Assembly: GCA_900107575.1 (NCBI GenBank)
Contig: FNQX01000012.1
Location: 43,896-107,895 of the forward strand
Origin: Lachnospiraceae bacterium NK3A20
GTDB taxonomy: Bacteria; Bacillota; Clostridia; Lachnospirales; Lachnospiraceae
Direction of reading: 5' to 3'
Length of the DNA: 64,000 nt
Shown here piece after piece: positions 53,275 to 60,351 of this stretch; position 1 is the first letter of the stretch; each line of letters starts with the position of its first letter. A model generated the notes under the pieces. It was not told where the DNA came from and did no database searches. It saw nothing but the letters and a program-made list of their open reading frames with translations. A program made the position numbers and the translations under genes.

Positions 53275-53303
53275 TTGCATTATACCCCCAGGGGGTATAT
53301 AGT
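53275..53303 (+). promoter_or_regulatory. CsoR-controlled copper promoter
   Basis: TTGCAT (53275-53280), 17-bp spacer, TATAGT (53298-53303). The spacer is filled by TATACCCCCAGGGGGTATA (53281-53299), a perfect 9+1+9 palindrome of the G/C-tract kind bound by CsoR/RcnR-family repressors. Bound CsoR would block RNA polymerase directly; Cu(I) would release it. csoR itself begins 48 bp downstream, so the unit is autoregulated. Confidence 0.88.
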
Positions 53304-53351
53304 ATTGACGCAATCGGGGTATCGGTAAAGATCCAATGGAGGGTGCAGGAT

Positions 53352-53732
53352 ATGGCAGAAGAATTATTGACAGGCAATCGGACGGAAATGGATGCGGAAG
53401 ACGAGAGAGAAATCGAGTCTGAGGCGGAGAAGTCCTGCTGCTGCGGGTCGACGGGACGCAAGAAGGATCGCACCGATGAGGAGAAACAGCAGCTCATACA
53501 CCGGCTGAACCGGATCGAAGGTCAGATCCGCGGTATCCGACGCATGGTAGAGGACGACGATTACTGCGTTGACATCCTGACACAGGTCTCTGCGACATCC
53601 TGCGCCATGAACGGTTTCACGAAGGAGCTGCTCGCACGGCACATCAAGGGGTGCGTGACCGAGGATATCCGCGACGGCAGCGAGGAGAAGGTCGATGAGC
53701 TGGTGAAACTCATTCAGAAGCTTCTCAAATAG
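53352..53732 (+). CDS. csoR: Copper-sensing transcriptional repressor CsoR
   Basis: All-helical metal-responsive repressor, 126 residues. The core begins at about residue 42 (DEEKQQLIHRLNRIEGQIRG). The Cu(I) ligands Cys72, His97 and Cys101 (YCVDILTQ and ARHIKGC) are all present, which points to the copper branch rather than nickel or sulfur sensors. An N-terminal extension of 40 residues is acidic and carries a CCCG cluster (29-32), an unusual possible additional copper site. GGAGGG lies before ATG 53352; an in-frame start at 53259 runs through the promoter and is rejected. The copper genes follow. Confidence 0.93.
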   Translation: MAEELLTGNRTEMDAEDEREIESEAEKSCCCGSTGRKKDRTDEEKQQLIHRLNRIEGQIRGIRRMVEDDDYCVDILTQVSATSCAMNGFTKELLARHIKGCVTEDIRDGSEEKVDELVKLIQKLLK

Positions 53733-53761
53733 AAAGCCCTGGCCAATAAGGAGGCATGGAC

Positions 53762-54130
53762 ATGTCGAACATTATCATAATTGCTGTGCTCGTTCTGGTC
53801 GCAATTCTTGCGATCCGGGGCAGCAGGCAGCACTTTAAGGGAGAAGGCAGCTGTTGTGGCGGAGGCGGCGGCACGATCGGGGATCACAAGGCTCTTGAGG
53901 GGACGAAAAAGGGCACGAAGCTTGTGAGAATTGAAGGCATGCACTGCGAGAACTGCCAGAATCGCGTGCAGTGCGGCATCAACCGCATCGACGGCGCGGC
54001 AGCGAAGGTGAATCTTCGAAGGAAAGAGGCTGTGGTCGATTACGACAGAGAGATCGCAGATGGCAGGATCCGTCAGGCCGTGGAGGATGAGGGCTATCAG
54101 GTCGTATCCATCCAGGATGTTCCGGTCTGA
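53762..54130 (+). CDS. Membrane-tethered heavy-metal-associated (HMA) protein
   Basis: A 122-residue protein: one N-terminal membrane span (about 4-19), a Cys-Cys-Gly5 stretch (Cys31, Cys32), and an HMA domain (about 52-122) whose metal motif is MHCENC (Cys62, Cys65). Soluble CopZ chaperones have the HMA domain alone, so this looks like a membrane-anchored copper chaperone. The start is ATG 53762, 7 bases after AAGGAGG; ATG 53756 is too close. It lies between csoR and copA. Orientation of the HMA domain relative to the membrane is inferred to be cytoplasmic because there is no signal cleavage site. Confidence 0.85.
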   Translation: MSNIIIIAVLVLVAILAIRGSRQHFKGEGSCCGGGGGTIGDHKALEGTKKGTKLVRIEGMHCENCQNRVQCGINRIDGAAAKVNLRRKEAVVDYDREIADGRIRQAVEDEGYQVVSIQDVPV

Positions 54131-54137
54131 TAAAAAT

Positions 54138-54190
54138 GTTACGCAGACTGCACATGCAGATTTTGCCGCGGGCAATACGGAACAGATATC
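54138..54190. repeat. Dispersed repeat, modules B and C
   Basis: The 33 bases from 54138 (GTTACGCAGACTGCACATGC...) match module B at 26121 in 29 positions; GGCAATACGGAACAGATATC (54171-54190) matches module C in 16 of 20. The hairpin arm of B is lost here. The copy ends 25 bases before the copA start. Confidence 0.65.
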
Positions 54191-54215
54191 ATCTTTTATA
54201 TAAGAAGGTCAACGA

Positions 54216-56807
54216 ATGGATAAATATAAGGTTACCGGCATGAGCTGTGCCGCGTGTCAGCAGCATGTCGAGAAGGCAGTTTCCAAGGTTCCGGGCGTGA
54301 CGAGCTGTGATGTATCGCTGCTCACGAACTCCATGACGGTGCAGGGTACCGCGGACAGCGCAGCCGTAATACACGCGGTTGAGAATGCGGGCTATGGCGC
54401 GTCTATCCTGGAGGAGAGGACTGCGAAGTCTTCCTCCGGTTCCATGTCCGCAAGACTTGCAGCCGAGGAGGAAGCGCTGCGGGACACCGAGACGCCGAGG
54501 CTGAAAAAGAGACTCATTGCGTCTGTTGTTTTCCTGCTCATCCTCATGTACTTTTCAATGGGCGCCCACATGTGGGGCTGGCCCGTGCCGGCTTTCATGC
54601 GGGGCAACCACGTTGCCATGGGTATCGTGCAGCTCCTCTTATCCGGCATCATCATGGTCGTGAACCAGAGATTCTTCATCTCGGGTTTGCGCGGGCTGTT
54701 CCACCTCTCGCCGAACATGGACTCCACCATTGCACTGGGTGCGGGCGCGTCTTTTGTTTACTCGACCGTGGCGCTCCTTGCGATGACGAGGGCGCAGGCG
54801 GACGGCGGAAGCGCGGCGGCGATGCCGTACATGAATGAGTTCTATTTCGAGTCGGCGGCAATGATCCTTTCGCTCATCACGGTCGGCAAGACGCTGGAGG
54901 CCTATTCCAAGGGCCAGACGACGAACGCGCTGAAGAGCCTTATGAAGCTCGCGCCGAAGACGGCGAACGTCGTTCGGGACGGCAGAGAGGAGACCGTCGG
55001 CATCGACGATGTCAGGATCGGGGATATCTTCGTGGTGCGTCCCGGGGAGAACATTCCGGTCGACGGCGAGGTCCTGGAAGGAAGCTCCGCGGTCAACGAA
55101 GCCGCACTGACGGGCGAATCCATCCCGGTCGACAAGGCGCCGGGGTCCCTCGTATCTTCCGCGACGATGAACCAGTCGGGCTTCCTCACCTGCCGCGCGA
55201 CAAAGGTCGGCGCAGACACGTCTCTGTCACAGATCATCCGGATGGTCAGCGATGCGGCGGCAACGAAAGCACCGGTGGCGAAGCTCGCGGATACGATTTC
55301 CGGGTATTTCGTTCCGGCGGTCATTGTTATCGCAGTCGCAACGATCCTCATCTGGCTCCTCGTCGGGGCACCGTTCCAGACCGCGCTGCAGCACGGAATC
55401 GCAGTGCTCGTCGTCTCCTGTCCGTGCGCCCTGGGGCTGGCGACGCCGGTTGCGATCATGGCAGGCAGCGGCATGGGCGCGAAGAACGGCATTCTGTTCA
55501 AAACAGCAGAAGCCCTGCAGGAAACCGGCAACATGCAGATCGCGGTTCTCGACAAGACGGGTACGATCACGAGCGGTGAGCCGAAGGTGACAGACATCGT
55601 CCCGGCGGACGGCGTGTCGGAAGATAAGCTCATGCACGCCGCGGCCGCGCTGGAGGCGAAGTCGGAGCATCCGCTTGCAAAAGCGGTCACAGGGTTTGCG
55701 AAGGAGCATCAGATTCCGGCAGCTGCCGTGGAAGATTTTAAGGCGCTGCCCGGCAACGGCCTCTCCGGCACGATGGATGGAAGGCTCCTGCTCGCGGGCT
55801 CCGGGAAGTTCATTTCCGGGAAGGTGAGCGTGCCGGACAAGATCCGGGCTGCCGCTAGGGCGCTTTCGGAGGAAGGCAGGACACCGCTCTTCTTCGCGGA
55901 GGATGACAGGCTCCTCGGCATCATCGCGGTCGCGGACACGATACGGGAAGACTCTGCGAGCGCGGTGAAGGAGTTGCAGAACATGGGCCTGCACGTCGTG
56001 ATGCTGACGGGAGACAATGCCCGGACCGCGCAGGCGATCGGGCGACAGGCCGGTGTCAACGAGGTCATCGCCGGCGTGCTGCCGGATGGCAAACAGGCCG
56101 TTGTGAAGAAACTGCAGGAGAAGGGCAGGGTTGCCATGGTCGGAGACGGCATCAACGATGCGCCTGCACTGACGCAGGCTGACATCGGCATCGCGATCGG
56201 CGCCGGCACGGATGTTGCGATTGACGCGGCGGATGTGGTTCTCATGAAGTCCAGGCTCTCCGATGCCTCGGCGGCGATCCGCCTCTCCAGACAGACGTAC
56301 CGGGTCATCGTAGAGAACCTGTTCTGGGCGTTGTTCTACAACGTCCTTCTGATCCCGCTCGCCGCAGGGGCGTACAGCCGCCTGTTCGGCCTGAATATGA
56401 GCCCGATGTGGGCTGCCGCAGCGATGAGCTGCTCGAGTGTGTTCGTCTGCCTGAATGCGCTGCGTCTGAATTTATTCCGGATGCACGATGCAGGCCGCGA
56501 CAGGAAAGGCAGGCACCCCGTTACCACAGATGCCAATGGCTGGCTTCTGGACCATAGCAAGGAAGAGGACGAAATGTCCGAAAGGAAGGAGACTGAAATG
56601 ACAAAGACCATTACGATTGAAGGTATGATGTGCGAGCACTGCGAGGCGACCGTGAAGAAGGCGCTGGAGCAGCTGGACGGCGTCGAGAGCGCGAAGGTAT
56701 CCCACACAGAGGGAACCGCGGTTGTCGAGCTGTCCCGGGATGTCGCGGATGCAGATATGAAAAAGGCCATCGAGGACAAGGACTATGTGGTGAAGGAAAT
56801 CGTGTAA
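54216..56807 (+). CDS. copA: Copper-exporting P-type ATPase with a C-terminal CopZ domain
   Basis: P1B-type Cu(I) exporter, 863 residues. N-terminal HMA domain with GMSCAAC (Cys11, Cys14); membrane domain with CPC (Cys402-Cys404) in VSCPCALGLATP; phosphorylation motif DKTGT (Asp446); hinge GDGINDAPALTQADIGIAIG; eight expected spans. Unusually a second HMA domain follows the last span: residues 795-863 (MTKTITIEGMMCEHCEATVK, Cys806 and Cys809), after a charged linker. That domain begins with its own ATG and ribosome binding site (see the nested feature), so it looks like a copZ gene joined in frame to copA. AAGAAGG precedes the ATG. Confidence 0.95.
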   Translation: MDKYKVTGMSCAACQQHVEKAVSKVPGVTSCDVSLLTNSMTVQGTADSAAVIHAVENAGYGASILEERTAKSSSGSMSARLAAEEEALRDTETPRLKKRLIASVVFLLILMYFSMGAHMWGWPVPAFMRGNHVAMGIVQLLLSGIIMVVNQRFFISGLRGLFHLSPNMDSTIALGAGASFVYSTVALLAMTRAQADGGSAAAMPYMNEFYFESAAMILSLITVGKTLEAYSKGQTTNALKSLMKLAPKTANVVRDGREETVGIDDVRIGDIFVVRPGENIPVDGEVLEGSSAVNEAALTGESIPVDKAPGSLVSSATMNQSGFLTCRATKVGADTSLSQIIRMVSDAAATKAPVAKLADTISGYFVPAVIVIAVATILIWLLVGAPFQTALQHGIAVLVVSCPCALGLATPVAIMAGSGMGAKNGILFKTAEALQETGNMQIAVLDKTGTITSGEPKVTDIVPADGVSEDKLMHAAAALEAKSEHPLAKAVTGFAKEHQIPAAAVEDFKALPGNGLSGTMDGRLLLAGSGKFISGKVSVPDKIRAAARALSEEGRTPLFFAEDDRLLGIIAVADTIREDSASAVKELQNMGLHVVMLTGDNARTAQAIGRQAGVNEVIAGVLPDGKQAVVKKLQEKGRVAMVGDGINDAPALTQADIGIAIGAGTDVAIDAADVVLMKSRLSDASAAIRLSRQTYRVIVENLFWALFYNVLLIPLAAGAYSRLFGLNMSPMWAAAAMSCSSVFVCLNALRLNLFRMHDAGRDRKGRHPVTTDANGWLLDHSKEEDEMSERKETEMTKTITIEGMMCEHCEATVKKALEQLDGVESAKVSHTEGTAVVELSRDVADADMKKAIEDKDYVVKEIV
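56598..56807 (+). CDS. copZ: Nested copper chaperone CopZ-like reading frame
   Basis: Within the copA frame, AAGGAG (56586-56591) and a 6-nt spacer precede ATG 56598, which opens a complete 69-residue HMA domain ending with copA's stop. The domain has the CopZ pattern: MMCEHC metal motif (residues 11-15 region), VESAKVSHTEGTAVVEL and VVKEIV end strand. Independent initiation would give a free chaperone as well as the fused copy. This is inferred from sequence; both products remain to be shown. Confidence 0.55.
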   Translation: MTKTITIEGMMCEHCEATVKKALEQLDGVESAKVSHTEGTAVVELSRDVADADMKKAIEDKDYVVKEIV

Positions 56808-56817
56808 TCGAATAAAC

Positions 56818-56831
56818 GTAACATCGGTTAC
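56818..56831. promoter_or_regulatory. 5-N4-5 palindrome before the Crp/Fnr gene
   Basis: GTAAC-ATCG-GTTAC (56818-56831) has the 5-4-5 layout of Fnr-type operators. It lies 64 bp before the Crp/Fnr-family start, consistent with autoregulation. A -10-like TATGAT follows at about 56855. Confidence 0.5.
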
Positions 56832-56895
56832 ATACTTTTATCATCATCGGTGCTATGATGCGGATGATAAAGGGCAGTTTATATGATCCGGAGCA

Positions 56896-57648
56896 ATGAA
56901 GACATTGACGAAGACACTTGAGAAAACATCATTGTTTCTTCCCGGCATGCTGGCGAAGGACAAAGCGTTACTGGATTCTCTGCGCGAGAGTGACCTGTTC
57001 GAGGGCATGAGCATGGAAGACATCGAAGGGTGTCTGACCTGCTCGGGCGCGCGGCTGGTCAATTTCGGCAAGGGTGAGACGATCTTCCACATGGACGATG
57101 CGCCGACGAAAGTGCGGCTCCTCGTCTCGGGAGAGGTCCTGCTGGGCCGCGACACACCGGACGGCAGAAGGATTGTGATGGGTACTTACGACAGGCCCGG
57201 CGACCTCTTCGGCGAAGTCTATCTGTTCGTCAACACCAGCACGTACGACCACTATGCCGAAGCGCTGAAACCGACACAGGTCCTGGAGATTCCGAAAGAT
57301 TTCTTCTATCACACCTGCGGCAAGGGCTGCGCACATCATTCGAGACTGATCTCGAACACGATGCAGATCCTGGCGAAGAAGGCGTATTTCCTGGATCGCA
57401 GACTCCTCATTCTCTCGAGCACTTCCCTTCGTGAGAAAATCGCGAAGGTCCTCATGATGACGGATGAGCAGCACCCCGGCGAACCGCTGCGCATGACGAG
57501 GGAACAGCTCGCCCAGTATATCTCGACGACGCGGCCTTCGGTTTCGCGCGAGCTCATGAACATGCAGGAGGACGGCCTGGTCCGCGTAGAGAGGGGCGGC
57601 ATCCACATTTCCAACCGGGAAGAGCTGGAACTTCTGACGGAGAGTTAA
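56896..57648 (+). CDS. Crp/Fnr family regulator with two Cys pairs
   Basis: Regulator of 250 residues: cyclic-nucleotide-type beta roll (about 35-150; GKGETIFHMDDAPTKVRLLV, GEVLLGRDTPDGRRIVMGTY, PGDLFGEVYLF) and C-terminal winged helix (RMTREQLAQYISTTRPSVSRELMNMQEDGLV). Two cysteine sets are visible, CLTC (about residues 47-50) and CGKGC (about 139-143), which could bind a metal or iron-sulfur cluster, but their spacing differs from classical Fnr. It stands 88 bp downstream of copA and upstream of the DUF1858 gene. The start ATG follows CCGGAG closely (2 nt), so the start is slightly uncertain. Confidence 0.85.
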   Translation: MKTLTKTLEKTSLFLPGMLAKDKALLDSLRESDLFEGMSMEDIEGCLTCSGARLVNFGKGETIFHMDDAPTKVRLLVSGEVLLGRDTPDGRRIVMGTYDRPGDLFGEVYLFVNTSTYDHYAEALKPTQVLEIPKDFFYHTCGKGCAHHSRLISNTMQILAKKAYFLDRRLLILSSTSLREKIAKVLMMTDEQHPGEPLRMTREQLAQYISTTRPSVSRELMNMQEDGLVRVERGGIHISNREELELLTES

Positions 57649-57729
57649 ATGGAACCGGGAGCGCTGCTTATTTTCGCAAAAACAGCAGGCAACGCGAAAC
57701 ATTTTGTGTTACTATGGTGCTGAAATTTC

Positions 57730-57741
57730 ATTGTGAACAAT
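57730..57741. promoter_or_regulatory. Small palindrome before the DUF1858 gene
   Basis: ATTGT-GA-ACAAT (57730-57741), 22 bp before the start codon, with 5-bp arms. It could be a site for the upstream Crp/Fnr protein, but the spacer is 2 rather than 4 bases, so the link is weak. Confidence 0.3.
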
Positions 57742-57763
57742 TAATACACGGAGGAACCGAATT

Positions 57764-58018
57764 ATGGCAGAAGTTAATACCAAGGAGAATACACAGGAGG
57801 CTTCCCAGCAGCCGATTACTACAGATATGATCGTTCGCGATGTCATCATCGCGCATCCTGACGCGGCGGAAGTGCTGATGAGAGTCGGCATGGGCTGCAT
57901 TTCCTGTCCGGCGGCGCTCATGGAGAGCCTCGGTGACGCGTGCATGGTGCACGGTCTGGACGGCGAAGAGGTTGCCAAGTACCTGAACCAGGAGCTGAAC
58001 CTGCCCCAGGCAGAGTAA
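57764..58018 (+). CDS. DUF1858 redox-disulfide domain protein
   Basis: An 84-residue protein with a DUF1858 domain (TTDMIVRDVIIAHPDAAEVL, then MRVGMGCISCPAALMESLGD) whose CxxC (Cys45, Cys48) is the redox-active pair known from the hybrid-cluster-protein-associated disulfide family. The N-terminal 18 residues are a flexible Thr/Gln/Glu-rich leader. GGAGG lies before the ATG. Family members often occur with Fnr-like regulators and nitrosative or oxygen stress genes; here the Crp/Fnr gene directly upstream fits that pattern, although no hcp gene is in the window. Confidence 0.88.
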   Translation: MAEVNTKENTQEASQQPITTDMIVRDVIIAHPDAAEVLMRVGMGCISCPAALMESLGDACMVHGLDGEEVAKYLNQELNLPQAE

Positions 58019-58073
58019 GAAGCGAGAGGGCGGGGCTAGAGGCCTTCTGAAACGGACGACGATCCGAACATCG

Positions 58074-58087
58074 TCTCGAAAATCTTC
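58074..58087 (-). repeat. Partial dispersed repeat, module D
   Basis: The minus strand reads GAAGATTTTCGAGA, identical to the core of module D at 46166-46179. Only this core is shared. Confidence 0.4.
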
Positions 58088-58106
58088 AACATTACAGCAA
58101 TTCTCG

Positions 58107-58146
58107 GAACCACGGAAGAGGGAGTAGATGCCCTTTTCCGTGGTTC
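58107..58146. terminator. Bidirectional terminator
   Basis: GAACCACGGAA (58107-58117) with the inner GGG/CCC pairs to TTCCGTGGTTC (58136-58146). A long stem with weak T-tail (GTTGTGTT), placed between the convergent DUF1858 and DNA glycosylase genes. Confidence 0.7.
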
Positions 58147-58237
58147 GTTGTGTTATAAGACAAGAGAATTCCGCAGCGCACGCGCGAGCAGTAATTCCCC
58201 GGGCAACGTTCATCGAGCAGCGGTGCTGCGAAATGTG

Positions 58238-58858
58238 CTACTTCGTCAGGTCGAGAATGGTCTGCCACTCCAGGAGAAGCCGGGAGAGACGGAACGAAGC
58301 ATTGGCGGGACTCGTCGAGGGGAGCTTCACGATAAGAGGCGACAGGAGCTGCCTCTCTCTTAGCCAGCCGCAGTCCGCTCGCTCCGCATAGTGCTGCTCT
58401 TCGCACCAGGCTTCCATGGGGGCCCTCGCATATTTCAGGAAGAGCTGGTAACTCGTCGCTCCATTGCAGCAGATCGCGCGGATTGGCGCTGCATCAAGGA
58501 TCACGGACATGTCGTTCGGTACGACGTCACGGATGCTGCTGTCTGCGGAGCCCGTCACGGTACAGCTCTCAATCGTATCCCAGAGCGCCAGATGATTGTG
58601 CAGGATGAGACAGCTCTTCTCGGGAATGTTGGAACAGCCGTCAAGGTCAATGGTCCGAAGATCATCCTCCAGGACTTTGGTGCGCAGCGCCGGATCATCA
58701 AGGCAGCGCATGATCCGCCAGAACCGGTTCTGCGGGTGGCCGTAGTAGAAAGCGGCTTCTCTTGACTTGACAGACGGGAAGCTCCCGAGAATGAGCACAC
58801 GGGATGCGCCGTCATAGAGCGGCCCGAATTCATGGTGAAGATGCTGCGTTTTTGCCAT
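58238..58858 (-). CDS. Hypoxanthine/deoxyinosine-type DNA glycosylase
   Basis: Uracil-DNA-glycosylase superfamily member of the DNA-deoxyinosine glycosylase type, 206 residues. The signature is RVLILGSFPSVKSREAAFYY, then YGHPQNRFWRIM, ILHNHLALWDTIESC and CCNGATSYQLF near the middle, and VKLPSTSPANASF near the end. It removes hypoxanthine from deaminated adenine in DNA (base excision repair). On the minus strand GGAGG precedes ATG 58858; the in-frame extension to 58942 crosses the tandem repeats upstream and is rejected. Confidence 0.9.
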   Translation of the reverse strand: MAKTQHLHHEFGPLYDGASRVLILGSFPSVKSREAAFYYGHPQNRFWRIMRCLDDPALRTKVLEDDLRTIDLDGCSNIPEKSCLILHNHLALWDTIESCTVTGSADSSIRDVVPNDMSVILDAAPIRAICCNGATSYQLFLKYARAPMEAWCEEQHYAERADCGWLRERQLLSPLIVKLPSTSPANASFRLSRLLLEWQTILDLTK

Positions 58859-58912
58859 AATTGATCCTCCATGACTGAAATGATAGCATACATGGTCAGC
58901 ACAGTCTGAAGC

Positions 58913-58954
58913 AAAAGCCCAAGGGCAAAAGCCCAAGGGCAAAAGCCCAAGGGC
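58913..58954. repeat. Three tandem 14-bp repeats
   Basis: AAAAGCCCAAGGGC repeated at 58913, 58927 and 58941 without change. Each unit is itself nearly palindromic (GCCCAAGGGC), and the flanks GAAGCAAAAGCCC and GGGCTTTGCTTC pair to give a hairpin around the array. A likely slippage-prone site in the glycosylase leader. Confidence 0.85.
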
Positions 58955-58994
58955 TTTGCTTCTCCAGACGTACCCAAAAATTAGTTTATCCCCG

Positions 58995-59023
58995 TTGACA
59001 AGGCAAAAGGTGAGAATTATAAT
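58995..59023 (+). promoter_or_regulatory. Consensus promoter of the NitT/TauT-type importer
   Basis: TTGACA (58995-59000), 17-bp spacer, TATAAT (59018-59023): perfect consensus, 81 bp before the binding-protein start. A second TATAAT is at 59035-59040. Confidence 0.85.
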
Positions 59024-59048
59024 TCCAGTATTCCTATAATATTAATAG

Positions 59049-59064
59049 GTTTAATGCATTAAAC
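59049..59064. promoter_or_regulatory. 16-bp palindromic operator candidate
   Basis: GTTTAATGCATTAAAC is a perfect 16-bp palindrome 25 bp downstream of the -10, inside the expected leader. Its place after a maximal-strength promoter suggests a repressor roadblock. No regulator gene is adjacent. Confidence 0.6.
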
Positions 59065-59104
59065 TAATGCATCGCCCTCATGCGTGAGGAGCAAGGAGGA
59101 GATT

Positions 59105-60328
59105 ATGAAGAAGAGAATCATCAGTGGTGTTCTGGCCGGTCTTGTCACAGCGGCGACGCTCTCTGCCTGTGGCGCGACCAAGGTAGAACCCGCCACTGCG
59201 GCAACATCCGCACCCGGTGCTGAGGCTGCCTCCGCATCAACGGCAGCAGCAACCTCCGCGGCAGAAGCTGCGACAGAGGTGAACGAGAATGCACAGGCGA
59301 CAACCGAGGCGGCTGCTGCGAACAACGCTGCGGCGAGCGGTGACGACGTCACGCTGGACGAGGCACTGAACAACGAGGTCCGGGTCAAGCCTGACAGCGC
59401 GAAGTGGACGATCAACCTCGCGGGTAACAACGGCTCCCTCTGCAACGTGCCGACCTTCCTTGCTTTCGAGCTTGGCTTCTTCGCGGATGAGGGCATCGAC
59501 GCGACCCTGACCTCCGCAGACTTCCAGACCAAGTCCGCAGGTCTCGATGACGGCTCCTTCCCCATTATCAACGATGACTATATGTTCTTCAAGTCCGTTG
59601 AGAACGGTATCGGCGCATCAATCGTCGACGGGATCCACAAGGGCTGCATCAAGGTGCAGGTACTGCCGGATTCCGATCTGGCAAAGCCCGAAGACTTCGC
59701 CGGCAAGAACATCAGGATCGCCTGCGATGAAATCGGCGGCACGACCTATCAGGCAACCGCGCTCTGGCTTGAGCAGGCCGGCATCAAGGCATTCGGCTCT
59801 GACGCCGAGGTAACCTTCGTTCCTTACAACGATGACAACCTCTCAATCGCTGCTCTTGAGAAGGGCGAGGTGCAGGCAGTTGCTGACTGGGATCCGGTTG
59901 CAGCCATCGCTGAGAAGGAAGGCAGAGTCAAGACCATCCTCGACATCGCGAAAGATGACCCGTTCAAGGATCACTATTGCTGCTATCTCTATGCTTCCGA
60001 CAAGGTTCTCGACGAGGATCCGGCACTGATCGCGGCGATCCTTCGCGCTTACCACAGAGCAGAGGACTGGACAGCGAAGCATCCTGAAGACGCGACAGAG
60101 ATCATCACACAGAAGAACTACGTACAGATCGACGACAAGGAGCTGGCAGTCTCCCTGATCTCCGAGTACGGATATCCGTTAATGGCAGACCGCGAATCCG
60201 GCAACACCATTGACCTTCACGAGGACGTTTCCTTCTTTGTGACAGAGCTCACCAAGATCGGCATCCTCGAGGGTGACGCAGACGCGTTCTCTAACAGACT
60301 CGTATCCGACGTAGACATCAATCTGTAA
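59105..60328 (+). CDS. ABC importer substrate-binding lipoprotein (NitT/TauT type)
   Basis: Binding protein of 407 residues related to NMT1/SsuA-type proteins for nitrate, sulfonates, taurine or thiamine precursors. Lipobox LSAC in LAGLVTAATLSACG, Ala/Thr/Glu linker to about 95, then NVPTFLAFELGFFADEGIDA, KSVENGIGASIVDGIHKGCI, AGKNIRIACDEIGGTTYQAT and EVQAVADWDPVAAIAEKEGR. Two adjacent cysteines (HYCCYLYAS) lie in the second lobe. AGGAGGAG precedes ATG 59105. Permease and ATPase follow; the ligand cannot be named from sequence. Confidence 0.9.
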   Translation: MKKRIISGVLAGLVTAATLSACGATKVEPATAATSAPGAEAASASTAAATSAAEAATEVNENAQATTEAAAANNAAASGDDVTLDEALNNEVRVKPDSAKWTINLAGNNGSLCNVPTFLAFELGFFADEGIDATLTSADFQTKSAGLDDGSFPIINDDYMFFKSVENGIGASIVDGIHKGCIKVQVLPDSDLAKPEDFAGKNIRIACDEIGGTTYQATALWLEQAGIKAFGSDAEVTFVPYNDDNLSIAALEKGEVQAVADWDPVAAIAEKEGRVKTILDIAKDDPFKDHYCCYLYASDKVLDEDPALIAAILRAYHRAEDWTAKHPEDATEIITQKNYVQIDDKELAVSLISEYGYPLMADRESGNTIDLHEDVSFFVTELTKIGILEGDADAFSNRLVSDVDINL

Positions 60329-60351
60329 ATCAAATCCAGGAGGGAAATCCC

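Noticed and set aside
34050..57688. Shared 13-mer GCAAAAACAGCAG at 34050 and 57676, both in regulator leaders
   Set aside because: Only two copies, no symmetry, and the surrounding bases match weakly; could be chance in a 64-kb window.
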